64,000 nt of DNA, taken from a bacterium. Lineage in GTDB: Bacteria; Actinomycetota; Acidimicrobiia; Spongiisociales; UBA5794. The stretch is taken from assembly GCA_024228555.1 (NCBI GenBank), contig JAAETI010000912.1, positions 1 through 64,000 on the forward strand. The letters run 5' to 3'. The position numbers were made by a program, and so were the translations under genes. Shown here in pieces: positions 52,176 through 62,391 of the stretch. The notes under the pieces were generated by a model, which did no database searches, had not been told where the DNA came from, and worked only from the letters and a program-made list of their open reading frames with translations. How positions within the stretch are numbered: position 1 is the first letter of the stretch; each line of letters begins with the position of its first letter.

Positions 52176-53252
52176 GTGTTCAACCGTAAATTGGTGGCAC
52201 TGCTCGCCGTACTCGCCATGCTGTTCGCAGCTTGTGGCGGAGACGATGACACAGACACCGCAGAAGGTGGAGACGGTGGCGGGGACGAACTCGTCGTCGG
52301 CGTTTCCTGGAATAACTACAACGAAGAGCGTTGGGCCAAGTCCGATGAGCCGGCCATCAAAGCCGCTCTCGATGCTGAAGGCATCAAGTACATCTCTGCC
52401 GACGCAGGTTCATCTGCCGAGCAGCAGATTGCCGACGTCGAGCAGCTGATCGCACAAGGCGCAAATGCACTGATCATCCTTGCCCAGGACGGCACAGCAA
52501 TTCTCCCGGCGGTGCAGAGCGCACTCAGCCAGGGCATTCCAGTAGTCGCCTATGACCGTCTCATCGAGGATCCGGGAGCCCTATACATCACCTTCGACAA
52601 CGTCGAAGTTGGCCGTATGCAGGCTCGCGCAATCTTTGAGCTGGTCCCCGCAGGCAACTATGTCTTCATCAAGGGCAACCAGGCAGACGCAAACGCAGAC
52701 TTTCTGCGTGGCGGTCAGCAAGAGATCTTGCAGGCAGCCATCGATGCGGGCGACATTGTCAACGTTGGTGAGCAGTACACAGATAACTGGGATCCAGCAA
52801 TTGCGCAGACCAACATGGAACAGATCCTTACCCAGAACAACAATGCCGTTGATGCGGTCGTTGCTTCCAACGACGGCACCGCCGGTGGTGTTGTTGCTGC
52901 ACTGACAGCACAGGGTATGGAGGGTATTCCGGTCTCCGGTCAGGACGGCGATGCTGCCGCTCTCAACCGTGTGGCCCTCGGTACCCAGTCCGTCTCAGTC
53001 TGGAAGGACGCTCGTGAGCTTGGTAAGGCTGCCGGTGAGGCTGCCGCAGCTCTCGCAAAGGGAACCGCTCTAGGCGACGTCTCCGGCACAGTCATCTTTG
53101 ACTCGCCGGGTGGCAACACCATGACGTCCATCTTGTTGGAGCCAATCCCGATCACCAACGCCAACCTCAGTGTTGTGCTGGATGCTGATTGGATTGACGA
53201 AGCAACCCTCTGCCAGGGTGTTGCGTCCGGTGCCGTGGATGGCTGTCCATAA
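52176..53252 (+). CDS. xylF: Sugar ABC transporter substrate-binding protein (xylose-binding XylF-like)
   Basis: Lipobox LFAACGGD; periplasmic-binding fold with ALIILAQDGTAILPAVQSA, PVVAYDRLI, VVASNDGTAGGVVAAL; GTG 52176 preceded by ggaggagg. Confidence 0.88.
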   Translation: MFNRKLVALLAVLAMLFAACGGDDDTDTAEGGDGGGDELVVGVSWNNYNEERWAKSDEPAIKAALDAEGIKYISADAGSSAEQQIADVEQLIAQGANALIILAQDGTAILPAVQSALSQGIPVVAYDRLIEDPGALYITFDNVEVGRMQARAIFELVPAGNYVFIKGNQADANADFLRGGQQEILQAAIDAGDIVNVGEQYTDNWDPAIAQTNMEQILTQNNNAVDAVVASNDGTAGGVVAALTAQGMEGIPVSGQDGDAAALNRVALGTQSVSVWKDARELGKAAGEAAAALAKGTALGDVSGTVIFDSPGGNTMTSILLEPIPITNANLSVVLDADWIDEATLCQGVASGAVDGCP

Positions 53253-53282
53253 AGACAACGGACCAATGACTATCTGACAATG

Positions 53283-53312
53283 AAGCGCCGCCCCCGTATC
53301 GGGGCGGCGCTT
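53283..53312 (+). terminator. GC-rich hairpin between xylF and permease gene (terminator/attenuator)
   Basis: aagcgccgcccc...ggggcggcgctt followed by tg. Confidence 0.75.
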
Positions 53313-53325
53313 TGTCATCCAAACG

Positions 53326-54660
53326 TTGAGGAGGATGCTTGTGACTGACGTTCCCCCGGGAGGGGCGGAACAAATCGAAGAGGCTGTCGAGACCGAGCCG
53401 CGATCATTTGCATCGCTACTCCGCACTCTCGACATAGACAGCCGTCTTCTTGGAATGATCGCCGCGTTGCTGGTGATCTGGATCGGGATTCACATCATGT
53501 CGGGGGGCACTTTCCTGACCCCACGCAACCTATGGAATCTCTCGGTTCAAACTGCGGCCGTTGCCGTGATGGCGACCGGCATGGTCTTGATCATCGTGAC
53601 CCGCAACATCGACCTTTCTGTGGGGTCGATGCTCGCTGTCATCGGAATGGCGATGGCGCTGCTCCAAGCCGAGATCCTTCCTGACATCATCGGGTTTGGA
53701 CATCCACTCATGTGGGTCATCGCGGTGGCAGCCGGGATCATCCTCGGTGCGTTCATCGGTGGCTTCCAAGGATTCATCGTCGCGTATGTTGGCGTTCCCT
53801 CCTTTATCGTCACCCTCGGCGGTCTGCTCGTCTGGCGTGGTGTTGCGTGGTGGATGGCCAGCGGCCGCACCATTGCTCCCATGGACGAGACATACCAGCT
53901 GCTCGGCGGTGGCGCCCGCGGCAACATCGGCGGAGGCTGGAGCTGGATCGTCGGCATTCTCGCCTCGATCGGAATCATCTGGATGATGATCAACCGGCGT
54001 CGTACCCGTCTCAATTTCGGGTTCAACGTTCGCCCTGTTTGGGCAGACGCCCTTATCGGCGCCATCAGCGTCGGTGTCGTTCTCGGTGGCATCGCCTACC
54101 TCAACCGCTACTACCTCCCCGAGCTGCTTGCGAGGGCGCGATTCGAGGACGCCGGTCAGGTTTACCCCGAAGGCGGCGTAAACATCTCGCAGGGTTTGGC
54201 GGTCCCCGTTCTCATCGCCATTGGGGTGACACTGGCGATGACATTCATCTCAACGAGGGTCTCGTTTGGGCGCTACGTCTTTGCCATCGGCGGCAACCCC
54301 GAAGCGGCAGAACTCGGCGGTATCAAGACCCGCTGGACCATCGTAAAGACCTTCGCCCTCATGGGTGTTCTCGTTGCCATCGGCGCTGCCATCCAGACCG
54401 CAAGGCTCAATGCCGCAGTCAGCGGTCTTGGCCAGCTCACAGAGCTCTATGTGATCGCTGCTGCAGTGATCGGAGGCACATCGCTCGCCGGTGGCGTTGG
54501 CACCATCCCCGGCGCCGTACTCGGGGCTCTGGTCATGCAGTCACTGCAGTCCGGCATGGTTCTGCTCGGAGTTGACGCTCCCCTGCAGGACATCGTTGTC
54601 GGCGTCGTGCTCGTAATCGCCGTCGCCATAGACAGCTTCTACAGGAAGAGGTCAGTTTGA
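53326..54660 (+). CDS. xylH: Sugar ABC transporter permease (XylH-like)
   Basis: [70 protein letters not shown] 53341 is an alternative start. Confidence 0.9.
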   Translation: MRRMLVTDVPPGGAEQIEEAVETEPRSFASLLRTLDIDSRLLGMIAALLVIWIGIHIMSGGTFLTPRNLWNLSVQTAAVAVMATGMVLIIVTRNIDLSVGSMLAVIGMAMALLQAEILPDIIGFGHPLMWVIAVAAGIILGAFIGGFQGFIVAYVGVPSFIVTLGGLLVWRGVAWWMASGRTIAPMDETYQLLGGGARGNIGGGWSWIVGILASIGIIWMMINRRRTRLNFGFNVRPVWADALIGAISVGVVLGGIAYLNRYYLPELLARARFEDAGQVYPEGGVNISQGLAVPVLIAIGVTLAMTFISTRVSFGRYVFAIGGNPEAAELGGIKTRWTIVKTFALMGVLVAIGAAIQTARLNAAVSGLGQLTELYVIAAAVIGGTSLAGGVGTIPGAVLGALVMQSLQSGMVLLGVDAPLQDIVVGVVLVIAVAIDSFYRKRSV

Positions 54661-55454
54661 TGACTACAGAAACCAAACAAGAGACACCTCTCGTCGACAT
54701 GCGCGATATGCGTGTTGCTTTCGGCGGTGTCCACGCGGTTGATGGGGTCAACATCACGCTCTTCCCCGGTGAGGTTGTGGCCGTCGTCGGTGGCAACGGT
54801 GCTGGCAAGACAACTCTGATCAAGACCTTGTCCGGAGCCCACAAGGCCGACTCGGGAACCATATTGATCAACGGCGAACCAGCCCAGATCGAGACACCGC
54901 GCGACGCCAAGCAATACGCAATCGAGACGATCTATCAGACTCTTGCGCTTGCGGAGAACATCGATGCGCCATCGAACATGTTCCTTGGTCGCGAGCTAAA
55001 GACTCGGTTCGGGCTTCTCGACGACTCCGCAATGGAAAGTGCGGCGCGGTCGGTGATGGGCCGGCTCAATCCGAAGTTCCAGAACTTCAAGGTGCCCGTG
55101 AAGTCGCTATCTGGTGGTCAGCGGCAGTCAGTGGCAATTGCCAGAGCTGTGCACTTCAACGCCAAGATCCTGATCATGGACGAGCCAACAGCTGCGCTGG
55201 GACCGCTGGAGACCTCACAGGTCACCGAACTGATCCAACAGCTGAAGGCGGAGGGAATCGGTATCTTCCTCATCAGCCACGACATCCACGATGTGTTCGA
55301 TCTGGCCGACCGGATCGCCGTCATGATGCAAGGCAAGATGGTGGGAATCGTCAACAAGACCGAAGTCACCAAAGACGAGGTGCTCGCCATGATCATCATG
55401 GGCAAGCTCCCCGGTGAAGCAACCCAGAGCGATATCGAGCATCTACACGATTGA
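54657..55454 (+). CDS. Sugar ABC transporter ATP-binding protein (single NBD)
   Basis: [45 protein letters not shown]. Confidence 0.95.
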   Translation: MMTTETKQETPLVDMRDMRVAFGGVHAVDGVNITLFPGEVVAVVGGNGAGKTTLIKTLSGAHKADSGTILINGEPAQIETPRDAKQYAIETIYQTLALAENIDAPSNMFLGRELKTRFGLLDDSAMESAARSVMGRLNPKFQNFKVPVKSLSGGQRQSVAIARAVHFNAKILIMDEPTAALGPLETSQVTELIQQLKAEGIGIFLISHDIHDVFDLADRIAVMMQGKMVGIVNKTEVTKDEVLAMIIMGKLPGEATQSDIEHLHD

Positions 55455-55465
55455 GGTAACTCAGG

Positions 55466-55507
55466 CAAGAGAGGACGGGCTCCCTGATCGGAGCCCGTCC
55501 TCTCTTT
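55466..55507 (+). terminator. Strong rho-independent terminator
   Basis: agagaggacgggctcc-ctgatc-ggagcccgtcctctct, 16-bp perfect stem extendable by aa/tt. Confidence 0.85.
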
Positions 55508-55521
55508 CGCTTGGTCTTGGG

Positions 55522-55938
55522 TCAGCTTGGCGGGTAGACACCGGCAGCTTTGGAGGCCTCGGTCTGCCAGAAGATGTCCGAGATCTCCTGGATCAAAGCG
55601 ATGAGACCCTCCGACACCGCAGGATCCATAGACTTCTTCGCATCGCCCGCAGCCTTCGTCGCCCGCCAGAAGAGATCATGCAGATTGGGAAATTGCTCGA
55701 GATGAGGTGGCTTGAAGAAGTCAGCCCAGAGCACATTCAGATGGTGCTTGACCAACTCGGCACCCTCTTCCTTGATCGAGATACAGCGGGCTCGGAACAC
55801 GTCATCGTCTGATTCGTGGTATTTGGTACAGCAGTTCAGCACCGACTTTGCTTCGATCATTGCCTGCGCTGGGTCATAAACGCCGCAGAAAAGATCACAG
55901 TGTGCGTGAGCCACCCGGGTGGGTCGGAAGAGTCCCAC
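55522..55938 (-). CDS. sodN: Nickel-dependent superoxide dismutase (SodN) with variant Ni-hook HCDLFCGVY
   Basis: Short leader [12 protein letters not shown] then [21 protein letters not shown]; helical C-terminus; divergent SodX-type protease. Confidence 0.9.
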   Translation of the reverse strand: MGLFRPTRVAHAHCDLFCGVYDPAQAMIEAKSVLNCCTKYHESDDDVFRARCISIKEEGAELVKHHLNVLWADFFKPPHLEQFPNLHDLFWRATKAAGDAKKSMDPAVSEGLIALIQEISDIFWQTEASKAAGVYPPS

Positions 55939-56042
55939 AGGTCACCTCCTCAGTTATCTTGCCATTCCTGCTGCGACGATACACCTGACAAATAGCTCCG
56001 AAGTACGGTCGCTGCCATACACTCAGCTGCGGAAAGGACGTC

Positions 56043-56528
56043 ATGGCACCAAAGAAGACCCGTCTTGCCTTGGCTGCAGCACTCGCGGCGTTCAGCTACG
56101 CCGGGCTCCACGGCAAGCTGCGCAGATACGAGATCGCCGAATCGTCCATGCAACCATCGCTCCAGCCCGGCGACTACGTAATCGCACAGGCCCGCACCGG
56201 CACTGTCGAGCGCGGGCACGTGGTGATCATCGCCCGCCGCGACGGCCTCGAATTAGTGAAACGGGTCGTCGGTCTGCCACTGGAAACCGTCACCATCAGC
56301 AATGGGCAGGTCAACCTGAACGGGGCGCTACTAGCCGAGCCGTGGGCAGATGGCCCAACTCGGCCGGACGGCGAATGGCAAACCGGGACCAACGAGATCT
56401 TCGTCCTCGGCGACAACCGGGCGCTCTCGATCAGCGACAGCCGCGTAATTGGCCCTGTGCCGCTCGATAAAGCAGCGTGGAGGGTTGTTGCCCGCTACTG
56501 GCCTCCGGCGGGGGTCGGCAGGATCTAG
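56043..56528 (+). CDS. sodX: S26 signal-peptidase-like protein, probable Ni-SOD maturation protease (SodX)
   Basis: ESSMQPSLQPGDYVI, RGHVVIIARRDGLELVKRVVGLP, EIFVLGDNRALSISDSR; divergent from sodN. Confidence 0.87.
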   Translation: MAPKKTRLALAAALAAFSYAGLHGKLRRYEIAESSMQPSLQPGDYVIAQARTGTVERGHVVIIARRDGLELVKRVVGLPLETVTISNGQVNLNGALLAEPWADGPTRPDGEWQTGTNEIFVLGDNRALSISDSRVIGPVPLDKAAWRVVARYWPPAGVGRI

Positions 56529-57127
56529 CCGGGCTTGACCGCAAGGAAGACCAGGTCAAGCGCATCGCCTACAACATCGTCCTTCTCAACATGGCGCACG
56601 ACCTTGGCATTCTCGATAATCCCGAATCCGGCGAAGTCCGCCGCCACGTCGGCCTCATCGAACAACACTTCGATCATCGGCGGTCCTCCAAACCCGTGCT
56701 CGAGATTGTCACGGTGGTGGGCAACCACAAACACCCGCCCACCAGAAACGAGCGCCCGTCGCGCCTTGTGATGAATCGCCTTCCGCATCGCTTCCGGACT
56801 TTGGAAATAGGCCAGCACGACGAGATCAAACGACTCGGCCTCCGGTTCCCACACCACAACGTCCGCAGCGATGAACTCGACTTCAACACCGGCGGCAGCA
56901 GCCATCTGTGCCGCCTGATCCGTCGCTACATCGGATACATCCACTGCAGTCACGGCGTGCCCTTGCCGTGCCAGCCAGATCGCATTGCGGCCCTGCCCCG
57001 ACCCGAGATCAAGCACCCGACGCGGCGACAGGTCCCCCAACCGGTCGGCCACGAACTCGTTGGGGTCAACACCCCACACCGCTCCGCGTTGCCCGTAGCG
57101 CTCGTTCCAGAGGTCACGTTGTGTCAT
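56525..57127 (-). CDS. Class I SAM-dependent methyltransferase
   Basis: RVLDLGSGQGRNAIWLARQGHAVTAVDVS; ATG 57127. Confidence 0.92.
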   Translation of the reverse strand: MTQRDLWNERYGQRGAVWGVDPNEFVADRLGDLSPRRVLDLGSGQGRNAIWLARQGHAVTAVDVSDVATDQAAQMAAAAGVEVEFIAADVVVWEPEAESFDLVVLAYFQSPEAMRKAIHHKARRALVSGGRVFVVAHHRDNLEHGFGGPPMIEVLFDEADVAADFAGFGIIENAKVVRHVEKDDVVGDALDLVFLAVKPG

Positions 57128-57813
57128 AGGGGGATCTCCAGGTGTTTCGAGGCTTCGCGAAAGCTCAGGCCGGATAGCTGGTCGCGGTTCTTGATCAGAA
57201 AGTCGGTGACTCGGTCGGGGGATGTCTTTGCGTATTCCCGCAGCGACCACCCGATAGCCTTGCGGATGAAGAACTCCTTCTCGCCGGCCCGGCGCATGCA
57301 ATGATCGAATAGCAACTCGCAATCGGTCTCTGCCTTGTGTTTGAGATGGGAAATCAGGCTGGTTCTCCGCAGCCACATATCGTCATCGTCAATCCAGCGC
57401 TCGATACTTGGTTGCGTGGCCTCCCGCTCCTGCAAGAAGGCAATGCCGACACAGTGCACGGCGACGGCGTCGACAAAATCCCACCAAGCTCCCTCAACGA
57501 TCAACCGCCGATACAGATCGAGATTCTTGGCAACAACGAATTGGCGATTCTGCTCGGCGATGCGGATGGCCAGATACTTCTCCTCACGATGTGGGCGCTC
57601 CCACAACGCAGTGACGTATCGACGGTACGTGACGTTGTCGGTGACCGGGAATTGAGCCTTCATCGCACGGTACACCTCGGTACGGCCCTTCTTCTGAACC
57701 CCGTAGAACGGCATGTCGGTCTTCATGTACGCCGCCATGCCGACAGCCTTCTCTGCATCGGCGCGACTCGCCAACTCATCGGCGACCAAAGCGATCAACT
57801 GCTTCATGGGCAC
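57124..57813 (-). CDS. DNA alkylation repair protein (AlkD-like HEAT repeat)
   Basis: MAAYMKTDMPFYGVQKKGR; EKEFFIRKAIGWSLREYAKTSPDRV. Confidence 0.92.
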   Translation of the reverse strand: MPMKQLIALVADELASRADAEKAVGMAAYMKTDMPFYGVQKKGRTEVYRAMKAQFPVTDNVTYRRYVTALWERPHREEKYLAIRIAEQNRQFVVAKNLDLYRRLIVEGAWWDFVDAVAVHCVGIAFLQEREATQPSIERWIDDDDMWLRRTSLISHLKHKAETDCELLFDHCMRRAGEKEFFIRKAIGWSLREYAKTSPDRVTDFLIKNRDQLSGLSFREASKHLEIPL

Positions 57814-57891
57814 AACGGTAGTCCCGGCACCAAGTTGACCCGGCAGCCCGCAATGCGTGTTGTCCCCGGGCCAGGCCTACACTCCGGCCTC

Positions 57892-58986
57892 GTGAATATA
57901 CGAATCCCCCTCTTTGCCCTGGTTGTCTTTGCCTTGTTCGCCGCCGCCTGCGGTGGTGACGATGCGACACCTACAACCGAAGAACTCGCCACATTGGCAC
58001 CCGTCGAGACGTCGGCTGCCGAAACGACCGCGGCGACCACAACCACCCCCGCCACCTCAACGACAACAACACTTCCGCCGTCGCCTCTGAACGGTATGGG
58101 CGTCGAGGATGAGTCCTTGCTGGACCGTCGCGCCGTTGCAGTCAAAATCGACAATCACTGGGAAGCACGACCCCAGTCCGGAATCGAACAGGCCGATGCG
58201 GTCTATGAACTACTGGTGGAAGGTGGCTTGACCCGATTCATCGCCGTGTTCCACCACTCGGACACCGAGTACCTGGGACCGGTCCGCTCCGGTCGCCCAA
58301 CCGACCCGACACTCGTGAAATACATCGGAGCTCCACTTCAAATCTCTGGGGCGCAGCCCTGGGTCAGCGGGGTCATTGCGGGTTATGGAGTCAAGCTGCT
58401 CGGCGACAACGGCAACACAACGTTCCGCATCCAAACCAAGAGCGCTCCGCATAACCTGTACGGCTCCACGCTGCTGATGCGCGACGAGGCGGACCGGCGT
58501 GACTACCCAGATGACCCTCCAGAGCAACCGATCTTCAATTTTGGAGAGCCGACCCCCGGCGAGCCCGACGCAACGGACATCACGTTCGATTGGTCGGACC
58601 GCCCGGTCGTTCGCTGGGAATGGACCGGTTCGGAGTACCTGCGGTTCAATGCAGACACTCCTCACAACTGGCGCACCGCACCCGTCGAGGACGAAGAGCC
58701 GACCGACGAACAGATCGCGGCGGACACCCTTGTTGTCATCACCGCAACCAAGTACTGGGCTAGTTCATCGAGCGGAGCTGGGTCTGCTGTACCTGCTCTC
58801 GATACTGTCGGATCCGGCAGCGCCTATGTGTTCTACGGAGGCGTTGTGATCGAAGGTCAATGGGCTCGCGAGTCGGTCGATGAGCGATTCGAACTAACGC
58901 TGGAGGACGGATCGGCCATCACCATCCCGGCCGGACGGCTTTGGATCTCGATCTTTCCCAACAACCAACAGGTCACCTGGGAATGA
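57892..58986 (+). CDS. DUF3048 domain lipoprotein (YerB-like)
   Basis: Lipobox FAAACGGD; Thr-rich linker; AVKIDNHWEARPQSGIEQADAVYELLVEGGLTRFIAVF; GTG 57892. Confidence 0.88.
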   Translation: MNIRIPLFALVVFALFAAACGGDDATPTTEELATLAPVETSAAETTAATTTTPATSTTTTLPPSPLNGMGVEDESLLDRRAVAVKIDNHWEARPQSGIEQADAVYELLVEGGLTRFIAVFHHSDTEYLGPVRSGRPTDPTLVKYIGAPLQISGAQPWVSGVIAGYGVKLLGDNGNTTFRIQTKSAPHNLYGSTLLMRDEADRRDYPDDPPEQPIFNFGEPTPGEPDATDITFDWSDRPVVRWEWTGSEYLRFNADTPHNWRTAPVEDEEPTDEQIAADTLVVITATKYWASSSSGAGSAVPALDTVGSGSAYVFYGGVVIEGQWARESVDERFELTLEDGSAITIPAGRLWISIFPNNQQVTWE

Positions 58987-60380
58987 GCGACACCCCGTTT
59001 GGTATTGCCGACATCGCAACGGCGGTTACCAACGGTTCGGTTACCGCGGTCGAGGTCATCGCCGACTACCTCGAGCGCACCGAGAGGACCCAAGAAGTCA
59101 CGAATGCGTTCACGCTGATCGAAACTGATGCGGCAACCACAGCAGCCTCCGAGATCGACAGGCGGATAGCAGCCGGTGACCCCGTAGGTCCGCTGGCGGG
59201 TGTACCCGTTGCGATCAAGGACCTGCTCGACCACGCCGGTCGACCCAATACCGCAGGCAGCAGCTTTCCCGCTCCGGTTCCAACTGAGACTGCTCCCGCC
59301 GTTGCACGGCTCGAGGATGCTGGGGCTGTCATCATCGGCCGGACCGGGCTCCATGAATATGCGTTTGGGTTCTCGTCCGAGAACCACTGGTACGGTGCGG
59401 TGCACAATCCCTGGGATGAGAACCTCTCCCCCGGCGGCTCATCAGGTGGGTCCGGTGCCGCCGTCGCCTCCGGCGCCGCAGCTGCCGCACTCGGAACCGA
59501 TACCGGAGGATCGGTACGCGTCCCCGCCGCCCTGTGCGGCGTGGTCGGGCTGAAGGTGACCCATGGTCGAGTGCCCCTAACGGGAGTATTCCCGCTGGCC
59601 CCATCGTTGGATACGGTCGGGCCGCTGGCAAGGACTGTCGCGGGGACATCCGCGATCTACCGGGCCATCGCTGGCTTCGATCGCACCGATCCTTGGTCTG
59701 CTCCCCAGCTGGTTCGGGCTCCGCAAGGCCCATTGAGAATTGCAGAAACGGTCATTGGGGTACCCCATCCCTGGGTTGACCTTCGTCAGACGGAGTCTGT
59801 TGCTGCGGCGTTTGCGGCAACTGTCGACGCACTGCGCAATGCAGGTGCCCGGATCGTTGATCTCGATCTTCCCGACGTGGTACCAGGACCACAGATCGAA
59901 GCGTCGGTTTATCCCGAAGTTGCCGTGATTCACGATGAGCGCTGGCACACCAGCCCTGACACCTACGGTCCCGATGTGTCGCAACGTCTCGGTGAGGTAT
60001 TCGAGATCGACCCGACACGGTACGTGTCCGCCCAAGAATGGCGGGGCCGAATCCGCCATGACATTGAAGCATCGCTACAAGAATGCTCCTTCCTCATGAC
60101 TCCTGCAGTGGCCGCAAACGTCAAACCGATCGGCGAGGAGATGATCAACGTTGCCGGCAAATCTGTGTCCTACCGCCCGTATCTTTCTCGCTACTCCGCC
60201 TTGGTCAACCACACAGGTCTGCCCGCAATCGTTCTTCCCTTGGACATGGACGGTGTGCCTCCACCGAGCGTACAGTTCATCGCTGGGGCCTGGGAAGAGC
60301 ACCGCCTCCTCGAGATGGGTTTGGCTCTCGAACAGCACGGAATCAGCCGATGGCGGCAACCCATCGCAACGGCCGATTGA
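58983..60380 (+). CDS. Amidase (amidase signature family)
   Basis: [57 protein letters not shown] 58983 overlaps the upstream stop. Confidence 0.94.
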   Translation: MSDTPFGIADIATAVTNGSVTAVEVIADYLERTERTQEVTNAFTLIETDAATTAASEIDRRIAAGDPVGPLAGVPVAIKDLLDHAGRPNTAGSSFPAPVPTETAPAVARLEDAGAVIIGRTGLHEYAFGFSSENHWYGAVHNPWDENLSPGGSSGGSGAAVASGAAAAALGTDTGGSVRVPAALCGVVGLKVTHGRVPLTGVFPLAPSLDTVGPLARTVAGTSAIYRAIAGFDRTDPWSAPQLVRAPQGPLRIAETVIGVPHPWVDLRQTESVAAAFAATVDALRNAGARIVDLDLPDVVPGPQIEASVYPEVAVIHDERWHTSPDTYGPDVSQRLGEVFEIDPTRYVSAQEWRGRIRHDIEASLQECSFLMTPAVAANVKPIGEEMINVAGKSVSYRPYLSRYSALVNHTGLPAIVLPLDMDGVPPPSVQFIAGAWEEHRLLEMGLALEQHGISRWRQPIATAD

Positions 60381-60519
60381 TCCAGCGGGATTGTTGCTGA
60401 AAACGTTCGCAGAAGTGCATAGACTGCACAATCGGTTCGACGCCATTTGGTGGCTCGATCCGGACAAGCCAATAGCAACCTGGGGCCGCCAGCGCAGCCG
60501 CATTTAGGAGCTTCCACTC

Positions 60520-62391
60520 ATGCAGGAAGAGACTCTCTCTCCACCGAAACCACCCGAGAAACTTGATCGTGTGGTCATTCGATTCGCCGGTGACTCCGGC
60601 GACGGTATGCAGCTTGCGGGTACCCGCTTTATGGAAAGCTCAGCTGCTTTCGGCAACGACCTAGCAACCTTCCCCGACTATCCGGCTGAGATCAGGGCAC
60701 CGCAGGGGACGCTCGCCGGAGTGTCATCGTTCCAGGTTCACATTGCCGACTGGGATATCCTCACCCACGGCGACGAGGCCGATGTGTTGGTCGCAATGAA
60801 CCCCGCCGCCCTCAAGGCCAACCTCCGTGAGGTCGTCGCCGGCGGTCTCATCCTGGCCAACGAGGATGCATTTGACGATCGCAATCTCGAGAAGGCCGGC
60901 TACGAGAGCAACCCTCTAACCGACGACTCGCTAAGCAACTACCACGTGATGACTGCTCCAATGGAGAAGCTCACAAAGCTCGCTGTTGCCGGGACCGGCG
61001 TCAAAGGCCGTTCTGTACTGCGCTCGAAGAACTTCTTCGCTCTCGGCTTGATATCGTGGATGTTCAATCGCCCCACCGAATCAGTCTACGGCTGGATCGA
61101 AGAGAAGTTTGGTGCAGACACCCCTGTCGGCCAGGCGAATGTTGAAGCGTTCCGTGCGGGATTCAACTTCGGTAACACCACCGAGGAGTTCCATCACACC
61201 TTTGAGGTCGCCCCCGCCAAGTTGCCCGCAGGCACCTACACCAACATCACGGGGAACCAGGCGCTGGCCTGGGGTTTGGTGGCTGCCGCCAAGTCAGCAG
61301 GGCTAACACTCTTCCTGGGTTCCTACCCGATCACACCTGCCACGTCCATCCTCGAGGAAGTCGCTCGCCTCAAGCACTTTGGAGCCAAGACGTTCCAGGC
61401 CGAGGACGAAATCGCAGGAGTCGGAGTATCGCTCGGTGCCGCTTTCGCCGGTCACCTCGCCGTGACCACAACGTCAGGCCCTGGCGTTGCGCTGAAGAGC
61501 GAGACCCTGAGCTTGGCCCTCATGACCGAGCTGCCGCTCATCCTCGTTGATGTGCAAAGGGCCGGTCCCTCGACAGGGTTGCCGACCAAGGTGGAGCAGT
61601 CGGACCTGATGATGGCGCTCTACGGTCGGCACGGCGAAGCCCCTCTACCGGTGCTTGCCGCCGCATCACCCAGCGATGCATTTGAGGTGGCGATGGAAGC
61701 CGCCCGCATCGCCCTGACCTACATGACCCCTGTGATCTTGTTGTCTGATGGCTACCTGGCGAATGGAGCCGAGCCATGGCGACTCCCCGACTTCGACGAC
61801 CTGCCGTCAATCGACATCACACATACGACCAAGCCCAATGGGCCCGACGGTGTGTTCTACCCGTATGCGCGGGACGAAGTCACCGGAGCTCGGCCGTGGG
61901 CCGTACCGGGGACACCTGGGCTGGAGCATCGGATCGGTGGTCTAGAAAAGGCGGCTTTGACCGGCAACGTTTCTCACGACCCCGACAACCACGAGATGAT
62001 GACCGCGGCGCGAGCCGCCAAGGTGGCCGGCATTGCCAACGACATCCCCGAGGTCGAAGTCTTCGGCCCCGAAGAGGCCAAGGTGCTCGTTGTGAGCTGG
62101 GGGTCGACATTCGGCGGGGTGCGAGCCGGCGTGAAGAACGCTACCACCGCGGGATATCCGGCGGCGCACGTTCACCTGCGGTATTTGAACCCATTGCCCC
62201 GCAACCTCGGGGACGTCCTTGCTCGCTACGACAAGGTGCTTATTCCCGAACTCAACCTTGGCCAATTGGCAATGGTGCTGCGGGCCAAGTTCCTGGTTCC
62301 TGCCATCACACTGAGCAAGGTGCAGGGTGCTCCGTTCATGGCCAATGACGTAACCGACAAGATCATCGAACTACTCGAGGACAAGTCATGA
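60520..62391 (+). CDS. korA: 2-oxoacid:acceptor (ferredoxin) oxidoreductase subunit alpha
   Basis: Fused gamma domain (VVIRFAGDSGDGMQLAG) and alpha domain (GSYPITPATSILEEVA; TTSGPGVALKSE). Confidence 0.93.
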   Translation: MQEETLSPPKPPEKLDRVVIRFAGDSGDGMQLAGTRFMESSAAFGNDLATFPDYPAEIRAPQGTLAGVSSFQVHIADWDILTHGDEADVLVAMNPAALKANLREVVAGGLILANEDAFDDRNLEKAGYESNPLTDDSLSNYHVMTAPMEKLTKLAVAGTGVKGRSVLRSKNFFALGLISWMFNRPTESVYGWIEEKFGADTPVGQANVEAFRAGFNFGNTTEEFHHTFEVAPAKLPAGTYTNITGNQALAWGLVAAAKSAGLTLFLGSYPITPATSILEEVARLKHFGAKTFQAEDEIAGVGVSLGAAFAGHLAVTTTSGPGVALKSETLSLALMTELPLILVDVQRAGPSTGLPTKVEQSDLMMALYGRHGEAPLPVLAAASPSDAFEVAMEAARIALTYMTPVILLSDGYLANGAEPWRLPDFDDLPSIDITHTTKPNGPDGVFYPYARDEVTGARPWAVPGTPGLEHRIGGLEKAALTGNVSHDPDNHEMMTAARAAKVAGIANDIPEVEVFGPEEAKVLVVSWGSTFGGVRAGVKNATTAGYPAAHVHLRYLNPLPRNLGDVLARYDKVLIPELNLGQLAMVLRAKFLVPAITLSKVQGAPFMANDVTDKIIELLEDKS

